64,000 nucleotides of DNA, taken from Salipiger sp. H15. GTDB lineage: Bacteria > Pseudomonadota > Alphaproteobacteria > Rhodobacterales > Rhodobacteraceae. This document shows positions 1-8,609 of the stretch, one piece after another (the first letter of the stretch is position 1; each line of letters begins with the position of its first letter). Under the pieces are notes generated by a model. It did not search any database, was not told the DNA's origin, and saw only the letters and a list, made by a program, of their open reading frames with translations. The stretch spans positions 2,861,501 through 2,925,500 of the forward strand of contig NZ_CP123384.1 in NCBI RefSeq assembly GCF_040409955.1. Reading direction: 5' to 3'. The translations under genes were made by a program, and so were the position numbers.

Positions 1-3
1 ACC

Positions 4-18
4 TTAAGACTTACTTAA
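4..18. promoter_or_regulatory. Perfect CtrA-type box (TTAA-N7-TTAA)
   Basis: The sequence TTAA-GACTTAC-TTAA matches the full CtrA consensus known from Caulobacter and other alphaproteobacteria. It lies 235 bases upstream of the first L,D-transpeptidase. The rest of bases 1-253 shows no coding region or other signal that I recognise. A second perfect box precedes the next transpeptidase gene, which makes chance less likely. CtrA binding is inferred. Confidence 0.55.
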
Positions 19-253
19 GTACCAATTCCTAGTCGCCCCAGATGACCCAGCACCGATTGCAGCGCCCTGCCGCCCCTCACGCCGGCCCAACGCCTGTTGC
101 CCGGCGAACACACTCCCCGCTCCGGTGGCAGACAAGCGCCGATGACACGCTACCTCTGTCCCCGCGACGTGACTCCCGGCCCCAGCCGCGCCACACGCAT
201 TCCCGCGCGCAGCCGTCCTGCGCCCCAACTCAAAAGAGCAACGGAAAAGCCAG

Positions 254-1021
254 ATGACCGATTTCCCCAGTCCCCGGCGCATGTCTCGCCGCCTTCCCCT
301 CGCCGCGCTCTCCCTGACCCTCGCCGGCCTGCTTGCCGCCTGCGCCACCACCGCCGTTCCGCCCGACACGCCCGGCGCGATCTCGGACGAGACGCGGATG
401 ATGTATGCCGAGGTGCAGGATGGCGACATCACCATCCCGGCGATCGAGGACAAGTACCTCACCGAAGAGAAGAAGCGCCAGGTCGTCAGCTATTATTCGG
501 ACGAGAAGCCCGGCACGATCATCATCGACCCGGCCGCGCGCTGGCTCTACCAGGTGCTCGATAGCGGCAGCGCGATGCGCTACTCGGTCGCCGTGGGCGC
601 CGAGGGGCTGGCCTTCTCCGGCAATGCCAGCATCGCGCAGAAGCGCGAATGGCCGCGCTGGACGCCGACCGCGAACATGATCCGCCGCGACCCCGAGACC
701 TACCGCCCCGTCGCCAGCGGCCTGCCGGGCGGGCTCGAGAACCCGCTGGGGGCGCGCGCGATGTACCTCTACAAGGGCGGGCGGGACACGCTCTACCGCA
801 TCCACGGCACGCCCTCGCCCTGGACCGTCGGCCACGCCACCTCGTCGGGCTGCATCCGAATGTTCAACCAGGATTCGCTCTACCTCTACGACCGCACGCC
901 CAACGGCACCAAGGTCGTCGTGCTGCCGCCCGCGCGCTCGGGCGAAGGCACGCTCGCGCCGGCGCAGGACCTGCCGCTGACCTCCGAGGTCTCGGACGCG
1001 ACGGCGGGCGGCAACGCCTGA
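254..1021 (+). CDS. L,D-transpeptidase family lipoprotein
   Basis: Predicted periplasmic, membrane-anchored peptidoglycan cross-linking enzyme of the YkuD (L,D-transpeptidase) fold, 255 residues. A basic start, a hydrophobic stretch and the lipobox LAAC (Cys30) indicate a lipoprotein signal peptide. The catalytic YkuD signature is visible: His184 (HGT) followed by SSGCIRM with nucleophile Cys200. The Ala-rich tail after about residue 225 is probably disordered. The start at 254 has only a weak upstream purine stretch; an in-frame ATG at 281 would give a tidier signal peptide (MSRRLPLAAL...). A second, shorter enzyme of the same family follows 128 bases downstream on the same strand. Which bond it makes (3-3 cross-link or lipoprotein attachment) cannot be told from sequence. 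Confidence 0.88.
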   Translation: MTDFPSPRRMSRRLPLAALSLTLAGLLAACATTAVPPDTPGAISDETRMMYAEVQDGDITIPAIEDKYLTEEKKRQVVSYYSDEKPGTIIIDPAARWLYQVLDSGSAMRYSVAVGAEGLAFSGNASIAQKREWPRWTPTANMIRRDPETYRPVASGLPGGLENPLGARAMYLYKGGRDTLYRIHGTPSPWTVGHATSSGCIRMFNQDSLYLYDRTPNGTKVVVLPPARSGEGTLAPAQDLPLTSEVSDATAGGNA

Positions 1022-1076
1022 TCCCGGCCCACGCCGGATCGCGTTCGCGTGAGCCGCGGCGGGTGGGGGTGATTGC

Positions 1077-1091
1077 TTAAGCTCCGGTTAA
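1077..1091. promoter_or_regulatory. Perfect CtrA-type box (TTAA-N7-TTAA)
   Basis: TTAA-GCTCCGG-TTAA lies 58 bases upstream of the ATG of the second L,D-transpeptidase, a position compatible with a CtrA-activated promoter in which the box overlaps the -35 region. Bases 1022-1149 contain no gene. Binding is inferred from the motif. Confidence 0.6.
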
Positions 1092-1149
1092 GCCGGGGCC
1101 GGTCTCAAGCGGCGAGAACGGGGCGTACCCCCGCCGCAAAGGAGACCTC

Positions 1150-1719
1150 ATGAGCAAGACCTTCACCCGCCGCGCCGCGCTCGGCAGCGCCCTCGCCAGC
1201 GGTGCGCTGCTGTCCACCCCGGCGCTGCTGCACGCGCAGGAGATGCCGCGGGACATCACCCGCCGCAACACCTCGGGCTGGGTGCGGCAGGACTGGCGCG
1301 ACCATTTCGAGACGCTGGGCAAGGCCACGCTGGTCGCCGACACCGCCTCGCGCACGCTGCACTACTGGAATTCCGACGACACGGATTACCGCGCCTACCC
1401 GACCTCGGTGCCGCTGACCGACGAGCTGACCAAGCGCGGCTACACCTCGATCGTGCGCAAGAAGGTCGGCCCCTCCTGGACGCCCACCGCCTCGCAGATG
1501 GAGCGCTATCCCGACTGGAAGCCGATCGGCCCCGGCCCCGAGAACCCGCTCGGCACCCATGCCATGTACCTCGGCTGGCCCGCCTACATCATCCACGGCA
1601 CCCATGACACGCGCAAGATCGGCCGCCCCTCGTCGGACGGCTGCATCGGGCTCTACAACGAGAAGATCGCCGAGCTCTTCGAGCTCTGCCCGGTCGGCAC
1701 GCAGGTGCGGGTGATCTGA
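1150..1719 (+). CDS. L,D-transpeptidase with twin-arginine leader
   Basis: Compact 189-residue YkuD-fold enzyme predicted to act on peptidoglycan in the periplasm. The leader TRRAALGSALASG... followed by a hydrophobic stretch and an Ala-X-Ala-type site near residue 29 looks like a Tat signal, although Phe of the usual RRxFL is Ala. The catalytic signature is complete: His149 in HGTHD and Cys165 in SSDGCIGLYN. The start is well supported by AAGGAG about 7 bases before ATG. It shares only the family core with the upstream lipoprotein paralogue, so the two may differ in substrate or site. A CtrA-type box lies just upstream. The tatABC genes are encoded about 12 kb away in this window. Confidence 0.9.
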   Translation: MSKTFTRRAALGSALASGALLSTPALLHAQEMPRDITRRNTSGWVRQDWRDHFETLGKATLVADTASRTLHYWNSDDTDYRAYPTSVPLTDELTKRGYTSIVRKKVGPSWTPTASQMERYPDWKPIGPGPENPLGTHAMYLGWPAYIIHGTHDTRKIGRPSSDGCIGLYNEKIAELFELCPVGTQVRVI

Positions 1720-1770
1720 GGCCCCGCCTCTGGTGAGGCCGCGCCCGTCCCCGCCGTACGGCTCCCTGCG

Positions 1771-1802
1771 CCTCCGGCGGGGATATTTTCGACATATGGA
1801 AG
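1771..1802 (+). repeat. Dispersed intergenic repeat, ATATGG subtype
   Basis: CCTCCGGCGG followed by GGATATTT, two variable bases and GACATATGGAAG, in the gap between convergent genes. The same 20 fixed bases recur in reverse orientation at 30583-30611, and a related family (GAGTATTT-N2-GGAAAGATGAAAG) occurs at several other gene ends in this window. It has no coding potential; its function is unknown to me. Confidence 0.7.
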
Positions 1803-1818
1803 CGGGTGGCGCGGCGCC

Positions 1819-3267
1819 TTACTGGATCTCGCGGATCGCGCGGTAGGCCGGGCCGAAGCGCTGGTAGGCCTCGTCATAGGCGGCGACGAGCTCGGCCACC
1901 GGCTCGATCACCTCGGCGGTGGCGGGCGGGGTGATCACCTCCTCGGGGGCGGCGTCGGTGGCGGCGAGCCGGCCGAGCCGGGCTGCGCCGAGCGCCGCGC
2001 CGAACTCGCCCGAGGCCGGCAGGTGCAGCGGCATGTCCAGCACCGTCGCGATGAGCCGCAGCCAGTAGCGCGAGCGGCTGCCGCCGCCGATGGCGAGCAT
2101 GTGGCCCAGCTGCGCATGGGCGCCGCGCAGCGCCTCGGCGCTGTCGCGCAGACCGAAGGCGACACCCTCGAGCACCGCGCGAGTCATGTCGTCGCGCCCG
2201 GTCTCGGCGCCGAGCCCGGTGAAGGCGCCGCGGATCGCGGCATCGTTGTGCGGCGTGCGCTCGCCCGAGAGATACGGCAGGAAGCGCACCCGGCCCGGCG
2301 CCATCAGCGCCTCGCCGAGGGGCGCGGTCAGCTCGGCCGGGCGCATCCCGGCGATGCGCGCCAGCCAGTTGAGGCTGTCGGTGCAGGAGAGCATCACCCC
2401 CATCTGGTACCAGCGCCCCGGCACCGCGTGGCAGAAGGTGTGCAGCGCGCTCTGCGGCAGCGGGTGGTAGCCGCCTCTCGCCGCCAGCAGCACGCCCGAG
2501 GTGCCGAGCGAGACGAAGCCCTGCCCCTCCTGCAGCGCGCCGGTGCCGCAGGCGGCGGCGGCATTGTCGCCCGCCCCGCCCGCCACGGTCACCGGCAGGC
2601 TGAGCCCCCAGTCCGCCGCGAGCCCGGCGCGCAGCCTGCCCGCCGCCTGAGACCCCTCGACCAGCCGCGGCATCTGCGCGCGGGTCATGTGCCCGGCCTC
2701 GAGCAGCGCGTCGGACCAGTCGCGCGCGCCGGTGTCGAACCAGGCGCTGCCGGCGCTGTCGGACATGTCGGCGACGTGCTCGCCGGTCAGATAGAGGTTG
2801 AGATAGGCCGCCGGCAGCAGCACCTTGGCCACCTGCGCGAAGACCTGCGGCTCCTTGGCACGCACCCAGTCGAGCTTGGGCGCGGTGAAGCCGGGGAAGA
2901 CGATGTTGCCGGTGATCGCGCGGAACTCCGGCAGCGCGTCGAGCCGCGCCGCCTCGGCGTGCGAGCGGGTGTCGTTCCAGAGGATGCAGTGCCGCAGCAC
3001 CGCGTCATCCGCCCCCAGCAGCACCGCGCCATGCATGTGCCCGGCGACGCCGATGCCGCGCAGCGCGGGCCACGCCGCGTGGTCCCTGAGTTCGCCCACC
3101 GCCCCCTCGAACGCGGCGATCCAGTCCGACGGGTCCTGCTCGGACCAGCCGGGATGGGGATGGCGCGCCTCGTAATGGCGCTCGGCGCTGGCGATCGGCG
3201 CGCCGCCGTCATCGGTGAGCAGCGCGCGCAGGCCGGAGGTTCCGAGATCGATGCCGAGGTAGGACAT
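1819..3267 (-). CDS. xylB: Xylulokinase
   Basis: FGGY-family sugar kinase, 482 residues, the usual length for XylB. It phosphorylates D-xylulose to xylulose 5-phosphate for the pentose phosphate pathway. The N-terminal nucleotide motif DLGTSGLRALL, the GGAGDNAAAACGTG segment with the presumed catalytic Asp, and the C-terminal adenosine motif GGGSRSRYW are visible. The stop of the preceding gene mtlK lies 3 bases upstream, so the two are translated from one polycistron. Xylulose would come from D-arabinitol oxidation by MtlK. This is the last gene of the smo operon; the operon contains no fructokinase, so fructose from sorbitol or mannitol must be phosphorylated elsewhere. Confidence 0.95.
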   Translation of the reverse strand: MSYLGIDLGTSGLRALLTDDGGAPIASAERHYEARHPHPGWSEQDPSDWIAAFEGAVGELRDHAAWPALRGIGVAGHMHGAVLLGADDAVLRHCILWNDTRSHAEAARLDALPEFRAITGNIVFPGFTAPKLDWVRAKEPQVFAQVAKVLLPAAYLNLYLTGEHVADMSDSAGSAWFDTGARDWSDALLEAGHMTRAQMPRLVEGSQAAGRLRAGLAADWGLSLPVTVAGGAGDNAAAACGTGALQEGQGFVSLGTSGVLLAARGGYHPLPQSALHTFCHAVPGRWYQMGVMLSCTDSLNWLARIAGMRPAELTAPLGEALMAPGRVRFLPYLSGERTPHNDAAIRGAFTGLGAETGRDDMTRAVLEGVAFGLRDSAEALRGAHAQLGHMLAIGGGSRSRYWLRLIATVLDMPLHLPASGEFGAALGAARLGRLAATDAAPEEVITPPATAEVIEPVAELVAAYDEAYQRFGPAYRAIREIQ

Positions 3268-3270
3268 GGG

Positions 3271-4737
3271 TCAGCCGTTCAGGTAGGTTTCGATGCTGCG
3301 CCGCGCGCCCTGCGACCAGATCATATCGAGCCAGCGCGCGAAACTCTCTTCGAAGCGGGTATCCCCTTGAATCTCTCCGTAAACCGCGCGCTGTGTCAGC
3401 CAGAGCGCAGGTGTCTCGCGGGCCTTGGCGGCAAGGTCTGTCAGCGCCTCCCAGCTGGGGTCGTTGGGCTCGATCACCGTGCCGTCCTCGAAACTTCCGG
3501 CGCAGTAGCGGCACCAGAGCGCGCTTTCGAGCGCCAGCCCCTCGATCGGCGTGCCCTTGCGCAGCCCGTCGGCGATCGAGGGCACGATGAACTTCGGCTG
3601 GCGGTTCGAGCCGTCGAGGCAGAGCCGGCGGATCGTGTCCTTGACCGCCGGGTTGGCGAAGCGGCTTTCGATCAGCTGAAGGTAGGCGGGCGGGGTGAAC
3701 TCGGGCACCGGATCGACGTGCGGCAGGATCTCGTCTTCCTCGACCTTGCGCAGGAAGGCGCTGACCAGCGGGTGCGCCATGGCGTCGTCGGCGAACTCGC
3801 AGCCGAGCAGCGCGCCGGCATAGGCGATGATCGCGTGGCCGCCGTTGAGGATGCGGATCTTCATCCGCTCGTAATCGTGCACGTGATCCGTGAAGGTGAC
3901 GCCCACCTCCTCGAGCCGCGGCCTGCCCTGCGGGAAGTTGTCCTCGAGCACCCATTGCCGGAACGGCTCGCAGGTGACGGGGACCGGATCGTCGAGGCCG
4001 AACTCCCGCGCCAGCGCCCGCTCGCCCTCGCCCGTCGCGGGCGTGATGCGGTCGACCATGGAGTTCGGGAAGGCGACACTGGCGGCGATCCAGTCGGCGA
4101 ACGTAGGGTCCGACAGCCGCGCCGTGCCCGCCACCGCGTCGCGCGTCACCGCGCCGTTGCCGGGGATGTTGTCGCAGCTCATCACGGTGAAGGGCGGCAG
4201 CCCTGCGTCCTTTCGCGCCTTCAGCGCGGCGACGATGGCACCGAAGACGGTCTTCGGCGCGTCCGGTGAGGCGCCATCCGCCACGATGTCGGGATGGGTG
4301 GGATCGAAGGTGCCGGTGGTGGCGTCGACGTAATAGCCGCCCTCGGTCACGGTCAGCGAGACGATGCGCGTGGCGGCATCGGCCATGCGGGCGATGAGGG
4401 GGCCATTCTCGGGATCGACCTCCACGAAATCGACCATGGCGCCGATGATGCGCGGCCGCGGCCCCGAGGGGTCGAGCTCGATCACCGTCGAGAGGTAGTC
4501 CTGCGCCGCCAGCGCCTCGCGCATCCGCCCGTCGGGCGCGCGCACCCCTGCGCCGCAGATCGCCCAGTCGTGGTCGAGCCCCTTGGCGAAGAGATCGTCG
4601 AGATAGACCGCCTGGTGCGCGCGGTGGAAATTGCCGAGCCCGACATGGACGATGCCGGCGCGCAGCTGCGCGCGGTCGTAGCCCGGAGCGGTGATGCGGG
4701 GATCGAGCGCGCCGAGCGCGCCGGTGTGGAGTTTCAT
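3271..4737 (-). CDS. mtlK: Mannitol 2-dehydrogenase (long-chain polyol dehydrogenase)
   Basis: NAD-dependent polyol dehydrogenase of 488 residues, oxidising D-mannitol to fructose and probably D-arabinitol to xylulose, as known for Rhodobacter sphaeroides MtlK. The N-terminal GLGNFHRAHQAVYLDDL block and the catalytic Lys/Asn/His pattern (KIRILNGGHA) of the PF01232/PF08125 family are present. I chose the ATG at 4737 because GGAGG sits 5 bases before it and the protein then begins MKLHTG; a longer start at 4761 would overlap smoS by 13 bases. It lies between smoS (11-base gap) and xylB (3-base gap). Confidence 0.93.
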   Translation of the reverse strand: MKLHTGALGALDPRITAPGYDRAQLRAGIVHVGLGNFHRAHQAVYLDDLFAKGLDHDWAICGAGVRAPDGRMREALAAQDYLSTVIELDPSGPRPRIIGAMVDFVEVDPENGPLIARMADAATRIVSLTVTEGGYYVDATTGTFDPTHPDIVADGASPDAPKTVFGAIVAALKARKDAGLPPFTVMSCDNIPGNGAVTRDAVAGTARLSDPTFADWIAASVAFPNSMVDRITPATGEGERALAREFGLDDPVPVTCEPFRQWVLEDNFPQGRPRLEEVGVTFTDHVHDYERMKIRILNGGHAIIAYAGALLGCEFADDAMAHPLVSAFLRKVEEDEILPHVDPVPEFTPPAYLQLIESRFANPAVKDTIRRLCLDGSNRQPKFIVPSIADGLRKGTPIEGLALESALWCRYCAGSFEDGTVIEPNDPSWEALTDLAAKARETPALWLTQRAVYGEIQGDTRFEESFARWLDMIWSQGARRSIETYLNG

Positions 4738-4748
4738 GGGGGCCTCCA

Positions 4749-5521
4749 TCAGCTCATCCATTGGCCGCCGTCGACGTTGTAGGTCTGGGCGACGATGTAC
4801 TCGGCCTCGTCCGAGGCGAGGAAGACGGCCATGCCGGTCAGATCCTCGGCGCGGCCCATGCGGCCATAGGGGACGGCGGCGCCGACCTCGCGTTTCTTCT
4901 GGCCGAGCGGCTTGTTTTCATACTTGGCGAAGAAGGCGTCGACCCCGTCCCAGTGCTCGCCATCGACCACGCCGGGGGCGATGGCGTTGACGTTGATGCC
5001 ATGCGGGATGAGGTTCAGCGCCGCCGATTGCGTCAGGCTGATCACCGCCGCCTTGGAGGCGCAGTAGACCGCCACCAGCGGCTCGCCGCGGCGGCCGGCC
5101 TGGCTCGCCATGTTGATGATCCTGCCGCCGCCGCCGCGTTCGATCATGTGCCGGGCCACCGCCTGCATGGTGAAGAGCACGCCCGCGACGTTGATGTCGA
5201 AGACCCGGGCATAGTCGGCGCGGGTGATCTCGACCAGCGGCGCGGCGGTGAAGAGCGCGGCATTGTTGATCAGGATGTCGATCCGCCCGAGCCGCGCGAC
5301 GGTCTCGGCCACGGCGCCCTCGATGCTCGACTGGTCGGTGACGTCCATGTGCACCGCGGTCGCCCCCGCGCCGAGCGCGGCGGCGGTGGCCTCGGCGCGG
5401 GCAAGGTCGATGTCGGCGATCGCCACCGCCGCGCCCTCGCGCAGGTAGGCCTCGGCGAATGCCGCCCCGATCCCGCGCGCCGCGCCGGTGATCAGGGCGC
5501 ACCTGCCCTGCAGACGTCCGG

Positions 5522-5525
<4 letters not shown>
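4749..5525 (-). CDS. smoS: Sorbitol (L-iditol 2-) dehydrogenase, SDR family
   Basis: Short-chain dehydrogenase, 258 residues, very like SmoS/PolS of Rhodobacter sphaeroides, which oxidises D-sorbitol to D-fructose and galactitol to tagatose. The cofactor motif TGAARGIG near residue 14, NNAA, the catalytic Ser in NMASQAG and the YCASK catalytic Tyr-Lys are all visible; Asp after the second strand (IADID) predicts NAD rather than NADP. Translation probably begins at GTG, overlapping the TGA of smoK (GTGA), so the two are coupled. It is followed by mtlK. Confidence 0.94.
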
Positions 5526-6526
<1,001 letters not shown>

Positions 6527-6540
6527 GTCTGGCTCCTATC

Positions 6541-7371
6541 TTATTTGACCGCGCCGAAGGTCAGGCCGCGGACGAGTTGCTTCTGGCTGAACCAGCCCAT
6601 GATGAGGATCGGCGCGATGGCCATGGTCGAGGCGGCCGAGAGCTTGGCGTAGAACAGGCCCTCGGGCGACGAATAGCTGGCGATGAAGGCCGTGAGCGGG
6701 GCCGCCTTGGCCGCCGTCAGGTTCAGCGTCCAGAAGGCCTCGTTCCAGGCGAGGATGATGTTGAGCAGCAGGGTCGAGGCGATCCCCGGCACCGCCATCG
6801 GCGTCAGCACGTGGATGAGCTCGTTCTTCAGCGAGGCGCCGTCCATGCGCGCGGCCTCGAGGATCTCGCCGGGGATTTCCTTGAAGTAGGTGTAGAGCAT
6901 CCAGACGATGATCGGCAGGTTGATCAGCGTCAGCACGATCACGAGGCCGATGCGCGTGTCGAGCAGCCCGAGGTTGCGGAACAGCAGGTAGATCGGCACC
7001 AGCACCCCGACCGGCGGCAGCATCTTGGTGGAGAGCATCCACATCAGCACGTCCTTGGTGCGCTTGCCCGGCACGAAGGCCATGGCCCAGGCCGCCGGGA
7101 TGGCGATCAAGAGGCCGATCAGCGTCGAGCCGAGCGAGATCACCACCGAGTTCCAGAAGTGCCGGAAGTAGTTCGACCGCTCCTGCACCGTGGCGTAGCT
7201 CTCGAAGGTCCAGCTCGAGGTCAGCACCTCGATCGGCGTCTTGATCGCGTCGCCCTCGGACTTGAACGACAGGATGAAGATCCACAGGATCGGGAAGAAG
7301 ATCGCGATCCCCACGGCCCAGGCCAGCACGGTCACCACGGCCTTGCGCCGGGTCGTCACTTTGCGTGCCAT
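6541..7371 (-). CDS. smoG: Polyol ABC transporter permease
   Basis: MalG-type inner-membrane permease, 276 residues, with about six predicted helices and the cytoplasmic EAA loop EAARMDGASLKNELIHVLTPM that docks on the ATPase SmoK. It forms the channel with SmoF. It is separated from smoF by 88 bases, which hold a copy of the dispersed repeat, and from smoK by 14 bases. Confidence 0.94.
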   Translation of the reverse strand: MARKVTTRRKAVVTVLAWAVGIAIFFPILWIFILSFKSEGDAIKTPIEVLTSSWTFESYATVQERSNYFRHFWNSVVISLGSTLIGLLIAIPAAWAMAFVPGKRTKDVLMWMLSTKMLPPVGVLVPIYLLFRNLGLLDTRIGLVIVLTLINLPIIVWMLYTYFKEIPGEILEAARMDGASLKNELIHVLTPMAVPGIASTLLLNIILAWNEAFWTLNLTAAKAAPLTAFIASYSSPEGLFYAKLSAASTMAIAPILIMGWFSQKQLVRGLTFGAVK

Positions 7372-7383
7372 CTCAGCCCCTCC

Positions 7384-7418
7384 CTTTCATTTTTCCTAAA
7401 ATACTCCCGCCGGAGGCG
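7384..7418 (-). repeat. Dispersed intergenic repeat, GATGAAAG subtype
   Basis: Reading on the minus strand: CGCCTCCGGCGG then GAGTATTT, TA, GGAAAAATGAAAG. It is a near-exact member of the family seen at 11771, 11835, 33089, 41514 and 41556. It lies inside an operon, between smoF and smoG, so it is not simply an operon-end element. Confidence 0.75.
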
Positions 7419-7459
7419 TCAGCGGCCGCAGGCCGCTCCATGCCGCGATCCCTCATCGC

Positions 7460-8332
7460 TCAGGTCTCCAGGTTCTTGCCGATCATCCGCATCAGGAAGA
7501 CCGCGACGATATTGGCGAGGATGATCGCCACCACGCCCCCGGCCGAGCCGCCGCCGACGTCGAACTGCAGCAGCGACTGCATGTAGATGAGGTAGGTGAG
7601 GTTGGTGGAGGCCACGCCCGGCCCGCCATTGGTGGTCACGAGGATCTCGGCGAAGACCGACAGCAGGAAGATGGTCTGGATCAGGATCACCACGGTGATC
7701 GCCCGCGCGAGGTGCGGCAGCATGATGTAGAAGAAGCGCGAGAGCGCGCCCGCCCCGTCCATCTCGGCCGCCTCGAGCTGCTCCTGGTCGAGCGACTGCA
7801 GCGCGGTCAGCAGGATCAGCGTGGCGAAGGGCAGCCATTGCCAGCTCACGATGAAGATGATCGAGCCGAGCGGCGCCTGCGCGAGGAAATCGTAGGGCTG
7901 CAGCCCGAGGAACTTGGCGAGATGCGCGAAGAGCCCGTTCACCGGGTTCATGAACATGTTCTTCCAGACCAGCGCCGAGACGGTCGGCATCACGAAGAAG
8001 GGCGCGATCACCAGGATGCGCACGATGCCCTGGCCCCAGAACGGCTGGTCCATCAGCAGCGCCAGCAGCGTGCCGCCGACCGTGGTGATGAGCAGCACGC
8101 CCCCGACCAGCTTGAGCGTGTTCCACAGCGCCGTGGTGAAGGCGGGATCGGTCAGGAAGAACCTGTAGTTGGTCCAGCCTGCGAACTCCTCCATCCCCGG
8201 CATCAGCAGGTTGTAGCGCAGGAACGAGAAGTAGAGCGTCATCGTCAACGGGACGATCATCCAGCCCAGCAGCAGCAGGACGGCGGGCGAGATCATCATG
8301 CGGGCGGCGGCGCGCGAAGCTTTGGTGGCCAT
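7460..8332 (-). CDS. smoF: Polyol ABC transporter permease
   Basis: MalF-type permease, 290 residues, with six or so predicted transmembrane helices and the EAA loop LEAAEMDGAGALSRFFYIMLPHL. It pairs with SmoG and receives substrate from the periplasmic protein SmoE. The start has a GGGAGAG-type ribosome site. The gene lies 277 bases downstream of smoE; that gap has two strong hairpins that could lower expression of the membrane genes relative to the binding protein. Confidence 0.94.
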   Translation of the reverse strand: MATKASRAAARMMISPAVLLLLGWMIVPLTMTLYFSFLRYNLLMPGMEEFAGWTNYRFFLTDPAFTTALWNTLKLVGGVLLITTVGGTLLALLMDQPFWGQGIVRILVIAPFFVMPTVSALVWKNMFMNPVNGLFAHLAKFLGLQPYDFLAQAPLGSIIFIVSWQWLPFATLILLTALQSLDQEQLEAAEMDGAGALSRFFYIMLPHLARAITVVILIQTIFLLSVFAEILVTTNGGPGVASTNLTYLIYMQSLLQFDVGGGSAGGVVAIILANIVAVFLMRMIGKNLET

Positions 8333-8353
8333 GGGCTCTCTCCCTGGGATTGG

Positions 8354-8375
8354 AGCGCTTCGGGGGTGAAGCGCT
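8354..8375 (-). other. Intercistronic hairpin in smoE-smoF gap
   Basis: AGCGCTTC, six bases, GAAGCGCT: an 8-bp perfect stem 22 bases before smoF. The 8333-8609 gap has no gene. With the 8552-8580 hairpin it probably stabilises smoE mRNA or limits read-through. No T-tract follows, so it is not a classical terminator. Confidence 0.5.
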
Positions 8376-8551
8376 TCCGGGGCCGTGTCGCCCGGGTGGG
8401 CGGGCGGGCAATGCCCCGGAAGCAGGAGAACCCGGCCGGATCCGCGCCCCCGGGTGAGGACGGGTGGCGCTGCGCTCCGTCGCGCGATCTTGCGTCGCGG
8501 CGTCGTTGCGCGTCCGGAACCGGCCGGGCTGGCCAGGGAAGGTGGAGGTGA

Positions 8552-8580
8552 CGGGCCCCTGCCGATCCCCGGAGGGCCCG
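8552..8580 (-). other. Hairpin just after smoE
   Basis: CGGGCCC, fifteen bases, GGGCCCG, starting 29 bases after the smoE stop in the direction of transcription. GC-rich stem without a U-run. A 3'-stabilising or partial-termination structure is usual after binding-protein genes; the role here is inferred. Confidence 0.5.
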
Positions 8581-8609
8581 CCCGATCCCCTGGCCGTCGG
8601 TCGCGAGAC

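Noticed and set aside
2023..4269. Long plus-strand reading frame antisense to xylB and mtlK
   Set aside because: It mirrors the codon phase of clear genes, is Arg/Ala/Gly/His-rich without domain motifs and has no ribosome site. High GC makes such shadows common.
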